Shown: in pieces, positions 10,632 to 18,134 of the stretch | Position numbering within the stretch: the first letter of the stretch is position 1 | Layout of the letters: every line of letters starts with the position of its first letter | Origin: Gordonia jacobaea | GTDB taxonomy: Bacteria > Actinomycetota > Actinomycetes > Mycobacteriales > Mycobacteriaceae | NCBI RefSeq assembly: GCF_001186365.1 | Contig: NZ_LDTZ01000016.1 | Location: 310,001-374,000 of the forward strand | Direction of reading: 5' to 3' | Length of the DNA: 64,000 bases | Translations under genes and position numbers: made by a program | Notes under the pieces: generated by a model | Told to the model about the DNA's origin: nothing | Database searches by the model: none | Seen by the model: only the letters and a program-made list of their open reading frames with translations

Positions 10632-12296
10632 ATGAACGTCACGAGTACCTACACCGTTTCCGACTACCTCCTCGACCGTCTCGCCGATCTCGGCGTCGAC
10701 ACCATCTTCGGTGTCCCGGGCGACTTCACCCTCGGGCTCCTCGACCACGTCGACGAGCATCCGTCGATCAGTTGGGTGGGCACCGCGAACGAGCTCGGCG
10801 CGGGCTATGCGGCCGACGGCTATGCCAGGATGAACGGCGTCGGGGTGGTGTGCTCGACCTTCGGAGTCGGTGAGCTCAGCGCCATCAACGCGGTGGCAGG
10901 TTCGTACGCCGAGCACGTCCCGGTGCTGCACCTGGTGGGTGCACCCACCGAGGCGGTTCAGGCAGCCGGACGGGCGACGCACCACTCACTCGGTGACGGC
11001 GACTTCACCCACATGCTGCGCATGTCCGCGGAAGTGACTGTGGCACAGGAGATGTTGCAGCACGGCACGGCCACCGCACAGATCGACCGGGTGCTCGCCG
11101 CGATGGTGGCCGAGGGGCGTCCCGGATACCTCTCGCTGCCCGCCGACGTCGCCGAGCAGTCGTGTGAACCGCCCACCACTGTCCTCGAAGTACCTGCCAA
11201 TCGCACGGACGTCGACCAGCTCGCCCGATTCGCCGACGCCGCGACACAATTGATCGCCGACCGATCGCCGGTCGTGCTCGCCGACATCTTTGTCCATCGA
11301 TCCGGTGCGGTGGATCAACTGCATCATCTCCTGAAGGTCGGTGGACTGCGCTACGCGTCGTTGCTGTGGGGGCGGCGCGTCGTCGACGAGCGTGGCTCCG
11401 GATACCTCGGGCTGTACCTCGGTGACGCGACCCAGCCCGACGTGCGCGCCGCGGTCGAGGACGCCGAGTGTCTCATCACCGCCGGGGTCTGTTTCACCGA
11501 CCTGATCTCCGGATACTTCACACAGCGCCTCGACGACGCGGTCCGCATCGATCTGCAACCGCACACCGCGGTAGTCGGTGGTGAGACCTTCGCGGGCATC
11601 GAGATGCGCGACGCACTGGCCGTACTGGCCGAGATCGTCCCCCCGCGACCTGACCTGCCGGTGTCACTTACAACGTCGATGGGCGACGTCGAGCCCGATC
11701 CGCATGCACCGCTGACCCAGAAGGAGCTATGGGAGGCTGTCGCCGCGGCGCTGACCGGCAACGACGTGATCCTCGCCGACCAGGGAACCAGCTTCTGTGG
11801 CATTGCGGCGCAACGACTTCCGAGTGGTGCGGTGTTCATCGGCCAGCCTTTGTGGGCGTCGATCGGCTACACGCTACCCGCCATGATCGGGGCGGCGATC
11901 GCGGCACCGCATCGTCGACCGGTATTGCTGATCGGTGACGGCGCGGCACAGCTCACGGTTGCCGAGCTCGGCACGCTCATCCGGCAGCGTATCCCCGCGG
12001 TGATCATCGTCGTCAACAACAATGGCTACACCGTCGAGCGTGCGATTCACGGTCCGGAGATGAACTACAACGACATCGCTCCCTGGCGGTGGACGCTGCT
12101 GCCGTACGCATTGGGCGGCGACGTCTCGACAGTGCGGACCCATCGGGCGACGACACAGGCCGAGTTGACCGGCATGCTCGTCGACGCTGCCGCGCACCCG
12201 ACATCGCTGACGCTGATCGAGGCAGTCACCGGTGAACTGGACGTCCCGCCGGTGCTCGAGGCAATCGCGGCTGCTGCCGCGAGCGCGAACAGGTGA
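10632..12296 (+). CDS. TPP-dependent 2-keto acid decarboxylase (pyruvate/indolepyruvate decarboxylase family)
   Basis: Predicted cytosolic thiamine-diphosphate enzyme of 554 residues that non-oxidatively decarboxylates a 2-keto acid to an aldehyde. The N-terminal domain begins TYTVSDYLLDRLADLG and has the catalytic glutamate in NELGAGYAADGYAR. The C-terminal domain has the TPP/Mg motif GDGAAQLTVAELG through VVNNNGYTVER. HHSLGDGD supplies the paired histidines typical of pyruvate and indolepyruvate decarboxylases, which separates it from acetolactate synthase. Substrate choice (branched-chain, indolepyruvate or pyruvate) cannot be read. ATG 10632 is chosen for its GAAAGG site; ATG 10614 is the alternative and adds six residues. 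It appears to stand alone and converges on the sipW cluster across a terminator. Confidence 0.9.
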   Translation: MNVTSTYTVSDYLLDRLADLGVDTIFGVPGDFTLGLLDHVDEHPSISWVGTANELGAGYAADGYARMNGVGVVCSTFGVGELSAINAVAGSYAEHVPVLHLVGAPTEAVQAAGRATHHSLGDGDFTHMLRMSAEVTVAQEMLQHGTATAQIDRVLAAMVAEGRPGYLSLPADVAEQSCEPPTTVLEVPANRTDVDQLARFADAATQLIADRSPVVLADIFVHRSGAVDQLHHLLKVGGLRYASLLWGRRVVDERGSGYLGLYLGDATQPDVRAAVEDAECLITAGVCFTDLISGYFTQRLDDAVRIDLQPHTAVVGGETFAGIEMRDALAVLAEIVPPRPDLPVSLTTSMGDVEPDPHAPLTQKELWEAVAAALTGNDVILADQGTSFCGIAAQRLPSGAVFIGQPLWASIGYTLPAMIGAAIAAPHRRPVLLIGDGAAQLTVAELGTLIRQRIPAVIIVVNNNGYTVERAIHGPEMNYNDIAPWRWTLLPYALGGDVSTVRTHRATTQAELTGMLVDAAAHPTSLTLIEAVTGELDVPPVLEAIAAAAASANR

Positions 12297-12320
12297 CCTC
12301 CGCTATCCGCAGAGAGACCC

Positions 12321-12358
12321 TCACGCCAGACCGTCACGCACGTGACGGTCTGGCGTGA
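12321..12358. terminator. Bidirectional terminator between decarboxylase and sipW operon
   Basis: A perfect 17-bp stem (TCACGCCAGACCGTCAC with its complement) and a 4-nt loop GCAC lie between the convergent stops at 12296 and 12395. Symmetry and position suggest that it ends transcription from both sides. Confidence 0.85.
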
Positions 12359-12394
12359 TATGCGTTGGGATCGAACACTTCTGATGACCCGAGG

Positions 12395-14128
12395 TCAGCC
12401 GGAGGGAGTCCCAGTGGTAGCCGCGGCGCCGGTCGACGAGGTCGTACCGGGCTGGCTGCTCGGGGTGGCCGTCGTCGTGCTCGCGGGAGCGACGGTCGTC
12501 GTCGTCACGTCGTAGGCCTGCCATGCCGAGCCGACCTTCTTGACGAGTACGCTGCTGCCGTCCGGCTGATGGATGGTCAGGACGTCGTCGGTGGCATCCC
12601 AGGTGAGCGTCGACCCCGATTGCACTGCGTCGGTGAACACCGTTGCGCCCGAGGCTGTATCGGTCAGAGTGAGTGTCGTCCCGGTGAGAGACGCGCTCAC
12701 CGCCTTCGATGGTGACGTGGTGCCCGACACCGCGACGGCTGTCGAGGTGACCGTGGTGGTCGACGGGGATGACGTCGACGTGGAGGAACTCGACGGTGGC
12801 GTCGAAGACCCTGCAGCCGACATCGTGCTCGACGTCTCGCTGCCGCTCGACTTCGCGACCGTCGACGAACTCGACTGTGCCGCTGCCGAACTCGATGCCG
12901 CACCGCTGGGCGTCGAACTCGCTGCGGAACTGCTGGTCGTACCCGAGGTCGACGCCGCGACGCCGGCTTTGAGTGCGAGACTTTGCACACCCGACGACGT
13001 TGCGGGCCAGGTGTAGTTCGCGTTGCCGTCGGCCGAGCGCACTCCGCAGGCGTAGTTGCTCGACGACGATGCGCGATACACATAGCCGTACGCGAAGTTC
13101 GCCGAGACCATCTGATCGGACGTGCGCACCGTGCGGATGGTGAAGATCTGTCCGTTGGCGGCCGTCGTGTCGGTGCCGACAACGTCTGTCGGCGCGGTCG
13201 CGACGTAGCTGAGCGTGCCTGCGGTCAGCGTGTATTCCGACTGGTAGGTGGTTGGCGTCGGGTCGTGATCGGCCGGCACCGCCACGCCCTTCGGAAGAAA
13301 CGACACCCGCACCGAGAACCCGGATGACGGTGCGGTCCAGCTGATCTTGCAGCCTGCCGCACCTGACGTGGTGGCGATTGCGACGGCGCCGCGGACATTG
13401 GGGATCGAGTTTCCGAACGTGCCCATGCTGATCGAACTGGACATCACTGCAACGTCGACGAGCGATGCGGCACGCGCGGCTCCGACCTGCTGCGTAGCCA
13501 GCGCCACCACCACCGCGGACGCGACACCCGCCGTGGCGGTGGTGTGTCGTGCGCGATGACGTGCCGCTCGCGTGCGCGGCTCCGAAACCCGGTCCTCGCT
13601 GGTGCGCCCAGCCCCGGGTGTGTGTCCAGCAGAGCCGGGATCATCCGTAGCCGGACCCCGGCGTCGTCGAAAATTCAGGTACACCAGTGTCATTGAGGCA
13701 ACGCCGAGCAGAATCCGGGCCGCGGGTGTCTGCATCCACGACGCCGCGTAGCCGGCGAGAGGAATCGTCACGACGACCCGATGTGCATCTCCGATGACGT
13801 AGGGCGCCGGGTCCGGGTACTGGTTGGCGTCACCTTTCAGGTAGGCGGTTACCGCCACCTGCGACGCCGCGGCGGTGCTGATCACGCGGTGTGTGATCCG
13901 GCTTCCGTCTGGTCGAGAGATCGATACGATGTCGCCCGGACGCACGTCGGTACCGTGCACGGGAGTGGCGAGTGCCAGTGAACCGATCGGCATGGTCGGC
14001 GCCATCGACCCCGAGCGGACCACCAGTGGTGCTATTCCGAACGCATGCACTGCGATGGCGAACCCGATGCACAGAAGGCCGAGGGCTGCTCCGACAGTCA
14101 GAACGAGTTCTCTTGCTATCTTGCGCAT
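12395..14128 (-). CDS. SipW-like signal peptidase fused to an exported Ser/Thr-rich domain
   Basis: 577 residues in one continuous frame. Residues 1-165 are an archaeal/ER-type (S26B) signal peptidase: an N-terminal membrane helix, catalytic Ser in VVRSGSMAPTMP, catalytic His in ITHRVIS, the GDANQY box, and a second helix near 135-152. About residues 195-225 form a new hydrophobic segment ending GAARAAS, like a signal sequence. After it come a compact domain with two cysteines near residues 270 and 365, and a low-complexity Ser/Thr/Ala tail (about 385-577). It is the last gene of the operon; its ATG comes one base after the stop of the gene before. The protein may carry its own substrate. A read-through of two formerly separate genes is the alternative, but no frame break is needed. 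Confidence 0.85.
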   Translation of the reverse strand: MRKIARELVLTVGAALGLLCIGFAIAVHAFGIAPLVVRSGSMAPTMPIGSLALATPVHGTDVRPGDIVSISRPDGSRITHRVISTAAASQVAVTAYLKGDANQYPDPAPYVIGDAHRVVVTIPLAGYAASWMQTPAARILLGVASMTLVYLNFRRRRGPATDDPGSAGHTPGAGRTSEDRVSEPRTRAARHRARHTTATAGVASAVVVALATQQVGAARAASLVDVAVMSSSISMGTFGNSIPNVRGAVAIATTSGAAGCKISWTAPSSGFSVRVSFLPKGVAVPADHDPTPTTYQSEYTLTAGTLSYVATAPTDVVGTDTTAANGQIFTIRTVRTSDQMVSANFAYGYVYRASSSSNYACGVRSADGNANYTWPATSSGVQSLALKAGVAASTSGTTSSSAASSTPSGAASSSAAAQSSSSTVAKSSGSETSSTMSAAGSSTPPSSSSTSTSSPSTTTVTSTAVAVSGTTSPSKAVSASLTGTTLTLTDTASGATVFTDAVQSGSTLTWDATDDVLTIHQPDGSSVLVKKVGSAWQAYDVTTTTVAPASTTTATPSSQPGTTSSTGAAATTGTPSG

Positions 14129-14129
14129 C

Positions 14130-14777
14130 TCAGTTGGCCTGCGTCGCAGTGAACGTGAATCCCGCAGTTACACCGTCGTTCTCGTCTACGGTGTAGAGCA
14201 CGTCTGGGTCGACGGCGAACCAGACGCACAGCGTCTCCGACTGGCCTGCGGCAAGCGCACGCGTACCGATCCAGGGATATGTCTTGCCTGCTACCCAAGA
14301 CGGCCAGGGCACGTAGCCCGTATGTGTCGGCAGTGTGGGGATTGCGCTCGATTCGGTGGTGCTCAGTCCTGGTTCGAGAGTGCCGATTGCTGTTCCGCCT
14401 GAACACTTTCCGACGCCGTTGCCATTGACAGGAGTCGCCCCGGAGTACACACGGAAAACCCCGTGGTCGTACATCACACCCGTGGTCACGGGAGCAATGA
14501 TGGCACTGTAGGTGACGTTGTAGCCCCCCGAGTTCTTGACGGTGAGGCTGGCTGCCCGTGAACTACCGGGCTGCATGTCGGACTGGTTCATCGCGGTCCA
14601 CATCAACGAATCCTGTCCGTTGAGTTTGAGGTCGACCGATCCCACAGTGAACGCCGCTGTGGTCACGCTTGCCGAATCGCTCCACGACGCCATCGTCGAG
14701 ATCGCGCAAAGCCCTAGCACCATGCCCAGTGAGCACAGTGCGCGCAGGCGTGAGGAGAGGAGGGTCCTGATGATCAT
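14130..14777 (-). CDS. Exported TasA/camelysin-like protein (SipW-type signal)
   Basis: 215 residues with an N-terminal hydrophobic segment (LCSLGMVLGLCAISTMAS) followed by WSDSASVTTAAFTVGSVDL. This aromatic-Ser-Asp pattern after the helix is typical of substrates of SipW-class signal peptidases, and the rest looks like an all-beta surface domain, as in TasA and camelysin (Peptidase_M73-type) proteins. Two cysteines (KCSGG and LCVWF) could form a disulphide. The gene starts inside the previous stop (ATGA overlap at 14774-14777) and ends one base before the peptidase fusion. The presumed role is a cell-surface or fibre subunit; I cannot say whether protease activity is present. Confidence 0.8.
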   Translation of the reverse strand: MIIRTLLSSRLRALCSLGMVLGLCAISTMASWSDSASVTTAAFTVGSVDLKLNGQDSLMWTAMNQSDMQPGSSRAASLTVKNSGGYNVTYSAIIAPVTTGVMYDHGVFRVYSGATPVNGNGVGKCSGGTAIGTLEPGLSTTESSAIPTLPTHTGYVPWPSWVAGKTYPWIGTRALAAGQSETLCVWFAVDPDVLYTVDENDGVTAGFTFTATQAN

Positions 14778-15352
14778 TGCTGCTGGATCGCTCCGAACGT
14801 GTATGACCCCGTGTAGGTGGCACCCGCGACCGCGGTGATATCCAAAGTGCCACGCAGACAGAGCAATTGTGTCTGCCCGCTCGACAGTGTCAGGTAGTTT
14901 CCCGATGTGGTGAGTGCAGTACCCGGCAGTGTTGTCGCAGTCGAGCCGTCGCAGCTCGTCGCATCGGTTCCCGGCATCGCCGAGGCCGTCAGTGTCAGAT
15001 GACCATCGGACGTCGCGACGTTGGTGAGTTTGTATCCGAGCGTGGTGTCGCCGCCGTTGGCGACAGTGACGCTCACAGTCTTCCTACTGCCGGGACTCAG
15101 CGCTGTCCCACCGAGCGACGTCAGTGCCAGGTTGTGACTACCGCCCGCGGTCAGGACCAGCGCTCCCGAGGATATGGTCGACGCCGATGCCGCGACATTC
15201 GACGTCCAGTATGCGCCGGACTGCCGGACCGATATCGCCATCAACGCCGAGACGATCAGTGCCACAAGACATCCGAAGACGATCCTCTGTTGTGAGGTGA
15301 TGCGTCGGCGTCGGTGCGCGGATGACTTCGACATGCGTATTGCGCTGTGCAT
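14774..15352 (-). CDS. Exported TasA/camelysin-like protein (SipW-type signal)
   Basis: 192 residues: a basic N-terminus (SKSSAHRRRRITSQQ), a hydrophobic helix, and then GAYWTSNVAASASTISSGAL, the AYW-type junction expected for SipW cleavage. The mature part has about 140 residues rich in Thr, Ser and Gly with a TVSVTVANGGDTTLGYKLTN stretch, suggesting a beta-sandwich, and two cysteines (TSCDG and LLCLRG) placed as in its neighbour. Its A of ATG is the last base of the SipW stop, so it is translationally coupled to the peptidase that probably processes it. ATG 15334 is an alternative start. Confidence 0.8.
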   Translation of the reverse strand: MHSAIRMSKSSAHRRRRITSQQRIVFGCLVALIVSALMAISVRQSGAYWTSNVAASASTISSGALVLTAGGSHNLALTSLGGTALSPGSRKTVSVTVANGGDTTLGYKLTNVATSDGHLTLTASAMPGTDATSCDGSTATTLPGTALTTSGNYLTLSSGQTQLLCLRGTLDITAVAGATYTGSYTFGAIQQQ

Positions 15353-15999
15353 CAGGCGGTCTCACGTCTGCGTTCGCGGCGAGCTCGTCGGCGATCGCGC
15401 GCAGACGACAGCACCATGAACACCGCGTAGGCGAGGAGGAGCCCCGCCACCACGTACACAGCGATCACATGCTGTCGACCCGTGATGACCTGGTTCAGGT
15501 ACCCGATGTAGGGGACCGAGTACCAGACTTTTCCCCTGACCTGCACGGCGCGAACGGGGGCTGGATCGGTGGTCGGGTTGTTGTCGCCCTTCGTCGTGAA
15601 CAACCGTTCGCCGCGGCCGTCCTGGCCGACGCCGACGACGCGGTGGGTCACCACGTCGGCCTGACCGGAGCGCAACTGGTAGGTGATGACGTCGCCGGTA
15701 TGCACCTGCGCGGGGTCAGCCGTCCGCGCCACCACGAGTGTTCCCGGCGGCATGTGTGGCCGCATCGACGACGTCATGATGGTGTACGGCGTCGCCCCCG
15801 CGAGACGTGGGACGACGACGACTGCCGCCAACAATCCCACGGCTACGAACAGAAAGAGCCAGCTCAGCGTCAGTCTGATCATGTCCAGCGGACCAGAGTC
15901 GGAGTCGCCCTTCTGGTCCGAGCCGGGTTCGTCGGCGGCGTGGCGGAGCGTCGAAGATGATTCGACACGTGACGAATGCCTTCCACTGGTGATGGACAT
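15352..15999 (-). CDS. sipW: SipW-like signal peptidase I (Ser/His type)
   Basis: 215-residue membrane peptidase of the ER/archaeal class. After a hydrophilic N-terminus there is a helix (SWLFLFVAVGLLAAVVVV), then catalytic Ser in TIMTSSMRPHMPPG, the GDVITYQL box, catalytic His in VVTHRVVG, the GDNNPTTDP box, and a C-terminal helix with a basic tail. The Ser/His pair, instead of Ser/Lys, marks it as SipW/Sec11 type, known in Bacillus to process TasA. ATG 15999 is chosen for the GGAGAG six bases upstream; the frame is open to 16059. It lies second in the operon, after a hairpin that may lower its expression relative to the first gene. Confidence 0.88.
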   Translation of the reverse strand: MSITSGRHSSRVESSSTLRHAADEPGSDQKGDSDSGPLDMIRLTLSWLFLFVAVGLLAAVVVVPRLAGATPYTIMTSSMRPHMPPGTLVVARTADPAQVHTGDVITYQLRSGQADVVTHRVVGVGQDGRGERLFTTKGDNNPTTDPAPVRAVQVRGKVWYSVPYIGYLNQVITGRQHVIAVYVVAGLLLAYAVFMVLSSARDRRRARRERRRETA

Positions 16000-16044
16000 C
16001 GTTCTCTCCGCTTGTGTATCGGATACTGCTTGGTCGGATATGGG

Positions 16045-16090
16045 GGACTGACCGGGCACAACGCGAATGGCCGTCGTGCCCGGTCAGTCC
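16045..16090 (-). terminator. Intercistronic hairpin, possible partial terminator
   Basis: A 15-bp perfect stem (GGACTGACCGGGCAC with its complement) encloses a 16-nt loop. It lies between the first exported protein (stop at 16161) and sipW (start at 15999). Placed inside the operon, it would favour high output of the first gene and lower output of the peptidase and downstream genes, or protect the 3' end of a processed transcript. Confidence 0.7.
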
Positions 16091-16160
16091 TGCAGCGCAA
16101 TCCCTCCCCAGTTCGCGCGCCGCGAGAGCGGATACTGCCGAGGGCAGGACCCGCTGGTCT

Positions 16161-16715
16161 TTAGGACTGGTTGGGTCCTTGAACCTGATCAAGGTGCAGA
16201 CTGATGTTGTTCAGGTTGAGCGTGTCCGTCTGGCTCGAGTTGGTCGCCGAGGCAAACGGAAGCTTGAGGGTCACCACCACCGTGTAGGCCGACGCCCCGC
16301 CGGTCGGGCTGATTGCCAGCGACGTTCCACCCTGGGTGATATCGGTCGCCGATGCGTCGCCACTCTTTTTGGCTGAAATGGTCTTCGTCGTTTCTGAAGC
16401 GAGAGATCCCGACGAGGTGAATCCCGATGTATCGGCGTAGAGTTTCGCCTTCAGGTTGTCGCCGGTCGCATTGATATTCACCGTCGTTGTGTACGTGAGC
16501 GTGTCGCCGGGAACGAACTTGAATGACGTCGGATTGATGGAGCCGTTCTGATCGGTCCATGTTCCCGTGTCTTTGCTCATCGAGAGCTGACCTGAGCTGA
16601 TGGTCGAGCCGCCGATTGCCGTGCTGTCGTTCCAATACGCGAGTGATCCGAGCCCTCCGAGAAGAAGAACTGCCGCGCCCCCCGCAGCAACTGCACCCTT
16701 GGTCTGTTTCTTCAT
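16161..16715 (-). CDS. Exported SipW-class protein, probable major subunit of the cluster
   Basis: 184 residues: MKKQTKGAVAAGGAA, a hydrophobic helix, then GSLAYWNDSTAIGGSTISSG, a textbook alternate signal for SipW processing. From memory, this resembles the actinobacterial 'alternate signal-mediated exported protein, RER_14450 family'. The mature domain (about 150 residues) has no cysteine, is Thr/Ser/Asn-rich and contains VPGDTLTYTTTVNINATGDNLKA, a pattern shared by TasA and camelysin folds. It is the first gene of the operon and has an AT-rich promoter region upstream. ATG 16715 follows GAGAG; ATG 16730 (after GAGG) is possible. The likely role is a surface filament or matrix subunit. Confidence 0.82.
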   Translation of the reverse strand: MKKQTKGAVAAGGAAVLLLGGLGSLAYWNDSTAIGGSTISSGQLSMSKDTGTWTDQNGSINPTSFKFVPGDTLTYTTTVNINATGDNLKAKLYADTSGFTSSGSLASETTKTISAKKSGDASATDITQGGTSLAISPTGGASAYTVVVTLKLPFASATNSSQTDTLNLNNISLHLDQVQGPNQS

Positions 16716-16730
16716 TGTTGCTCTCTGCAT

Positions 16731-17240
16731 CGATTGGCCACCTCGGGGATTCCGTGGTGTGGTGATGCATTTTTAGCCCGCCGGGGCCGGTTGCACAACC
16801 AATAGTTGTCTATCGAGCCTCAAGCTCAACTTGATTACAGGTGTTCACTGACCGATCAGTAGGTGATCGAAGGTGAGCGGTGAATGTGCTTGTTTCCGCA
16901 GATCATCGGCATTAAATCGGTTTCATTCTCCGAAGTGTGCGATTAATGATGTCGAATGAATGCGCCATTGAATGTTGTCATATTCATGTGATGGAGATCA
17001 CGAACAGAGTGTCCGATTTAACCATTAGTGCACGTGAACAGCTACCGCAACGGATTTACTACTTGATGAAAGTCGTAAGCCATTTACCGCAACGGCGTGC
17101 CTCTGCGGATTGGTGGAGCGTCTTGAAGGGTGCTGCGTGATGGCGGACACAAATGCGCGAATCGATTGATTCTGGCGTACGATCCATTGCCGAAAGCTGC
17201 CGACCAGAAAAACCAAGTAGCGCTTTCGGGGGAGAATAAA
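16731..17240. promoter_or_regulatory. AT-rich divergent control region with direct repeats TACCGCAACGG
   Basis: About 510 bp between the divergent sipW operon and the plus-strand gene at 17241, visibly more AT-rich than its surroundings. Two identical 11-bp copies of TACCGCAACGG (17043-17053 and 17085-17095) lie 42 bp apart, four helical turns, as expected for cooperative binding of a regulator. A reading frame of 67 codons (16937-17140, product ending SVLKGAA) covers the repeats and reads them as LPQR twice. I could not find a convincing ribosome binding site for it, so I leave it unannotated. Confidence 0.45.
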
Positions 17241-18050
17241 ATGAAAAAGCATGGTGTACGAAGCTCGGGGGAGTTTCTGACCGCGCGGTCAGGAAAGCTG
17301 TTCGTGTTCTTGTTATCGGTCGCTTTGGCGACGGTGGTCTGCGTGGTTGCCGGGCTCGTCGGTGACGGGGGTCGGGGTGACGCGTCGCCACCTCCGGCGT
17401 CGAATCGGATAGATTTCCACACGGCAGTGAAGGGCGACGACGTGGTCCTGACTGTCGGTTCCGGTGCTCTGCGAGTGGCCGGCGATCAGATACAGATCGT
17501 CGACCCGCACGGCAGGGTCGCCGCCAGCGCGCCACTGAAATATGAAGTGGCGCAGAGGGTTTACAAGCTGGGCGTCGAACTTCAGGGCGGTGCGGCACGA
17601 CTGCACGTCGATCCGTCGTCGATCAGTCGAGCGGTGTCGCTGGCACCGCACCGCGCAGCCGAGACGACGACGGTTGTCGTCACCTCGACGCCGCCGACCT
17701 CGGCGACGTCGGACGCGGATGCCCGCGCAGACAGACTCGATAAAGCGATCACTCGAATGGGCACGGAACTGTCACTCGGAATGGCCATCGGAACGTCGGT
17801 CGGCACGATTCTCGGTGGTGTTCTCGGCTGCCTTGTCGGGCTGGCCGCGGGCATCGTCGGGTGTTTGCCGGGGCTCATGGCGGGTGCGACAGCCGGTGCC
17901 GTCGCGGGATCGGTGGTGATCGGTGGAGCCGCGATCGTCGTGTCGATGATCGTCTTCGGGATGACGATGAGCGCGCCGACGCCGACGCCGAAGGCGCAGC
18001 AGCCGCAGCGGCCGACCACTCAGGTGCCGACAGCGACGCCGTCGCGTTGA
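17241..18050 (+). CDS. Membrane-anchored or exported protein with glycine-rich hydrophobic region, function unknown
   Basis: 269 residues, start ATG after GGGGGAG. Residues 17-43 form an N-terminal helix (signal or anchor). Residues 50-130 are a small beta-rich region (KGDDVVLTVGSGALRVAGDQI). A linker with many Thr/Ser follows. Residues about 178-245 form long Gly/Ala-rich helices (TSVGTILGGVLGCLVGLAAG) resembling glycine-zipper membrane segments. The tail is Pro/Thr-rich. I recognise similar conserved hypotheticals in Gordonia and Rhodococcus, but no function. It is divergent from the sipW operon and may share its control region. Its stop codon lies inside the left arm of the palindrome at 18047-18100. 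Confidence 0.75.
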   Translation: MKKHGVRSSGEFLTARSGKLFVFLLSVALATVVCVVAGLVGDGGRGDASPPPASNRIDFHTAVKGDDVVLTVGSGALRVAGDQIQIVDPHGRVAASAPLKYEVAQRVYKLGVELQGGAARLHVDPSSISRAVSLAPHRAAETTTVVVTSTPPTSATSDADARADRLDKAITRMGTELSLGMAIGTSVGTILGGVLGCLVGLAAGIVGCLPGLMAGATAGAVAGSVVIGGAAIVVSMIVFGMTMSAPTPTPKAQQPQRPTTQVPTATPSR

Positions 18051-18100
18051 TCCGTATGACGCGCTGCCCGAATTCTGGGCGCGAATGTCATACGGATCAA
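18047..18100. repeat. Long palindrome TTGATCCGTATGAC, probable bidirectional terminator
   Basis: Perfect 14-bp arms (18047-18060 and 18087-18100) flank a centre that itself pairs (CGC-T-GCCC with GGGC-G-CG around GAATTCT). It lies exactly between the convergent genes ending at 18050 and 18135. A third half-arm GTCATACGGACC follows at 18103-18114. The same arms recur at 10416-10465. Confidence 0.75.
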
Positions 18101-18134
18101 CGGTCATACGGACCGAGAGCCCGCGGGCGGAGCG

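Noticed and set aside
10632..12296. Acetolactate synthase (ilvB-type) for the TPP enzyme
   Set aside because: The HHSLGDGD histidine pair and the overall length fit the pyruvate/indolepyruvate decarboxylase group.
16937..17140. 67-codon frame in the AT-rich control region
   Set aside because: No clear ribosome binding site or family; kept only as a note in the control-region entry.
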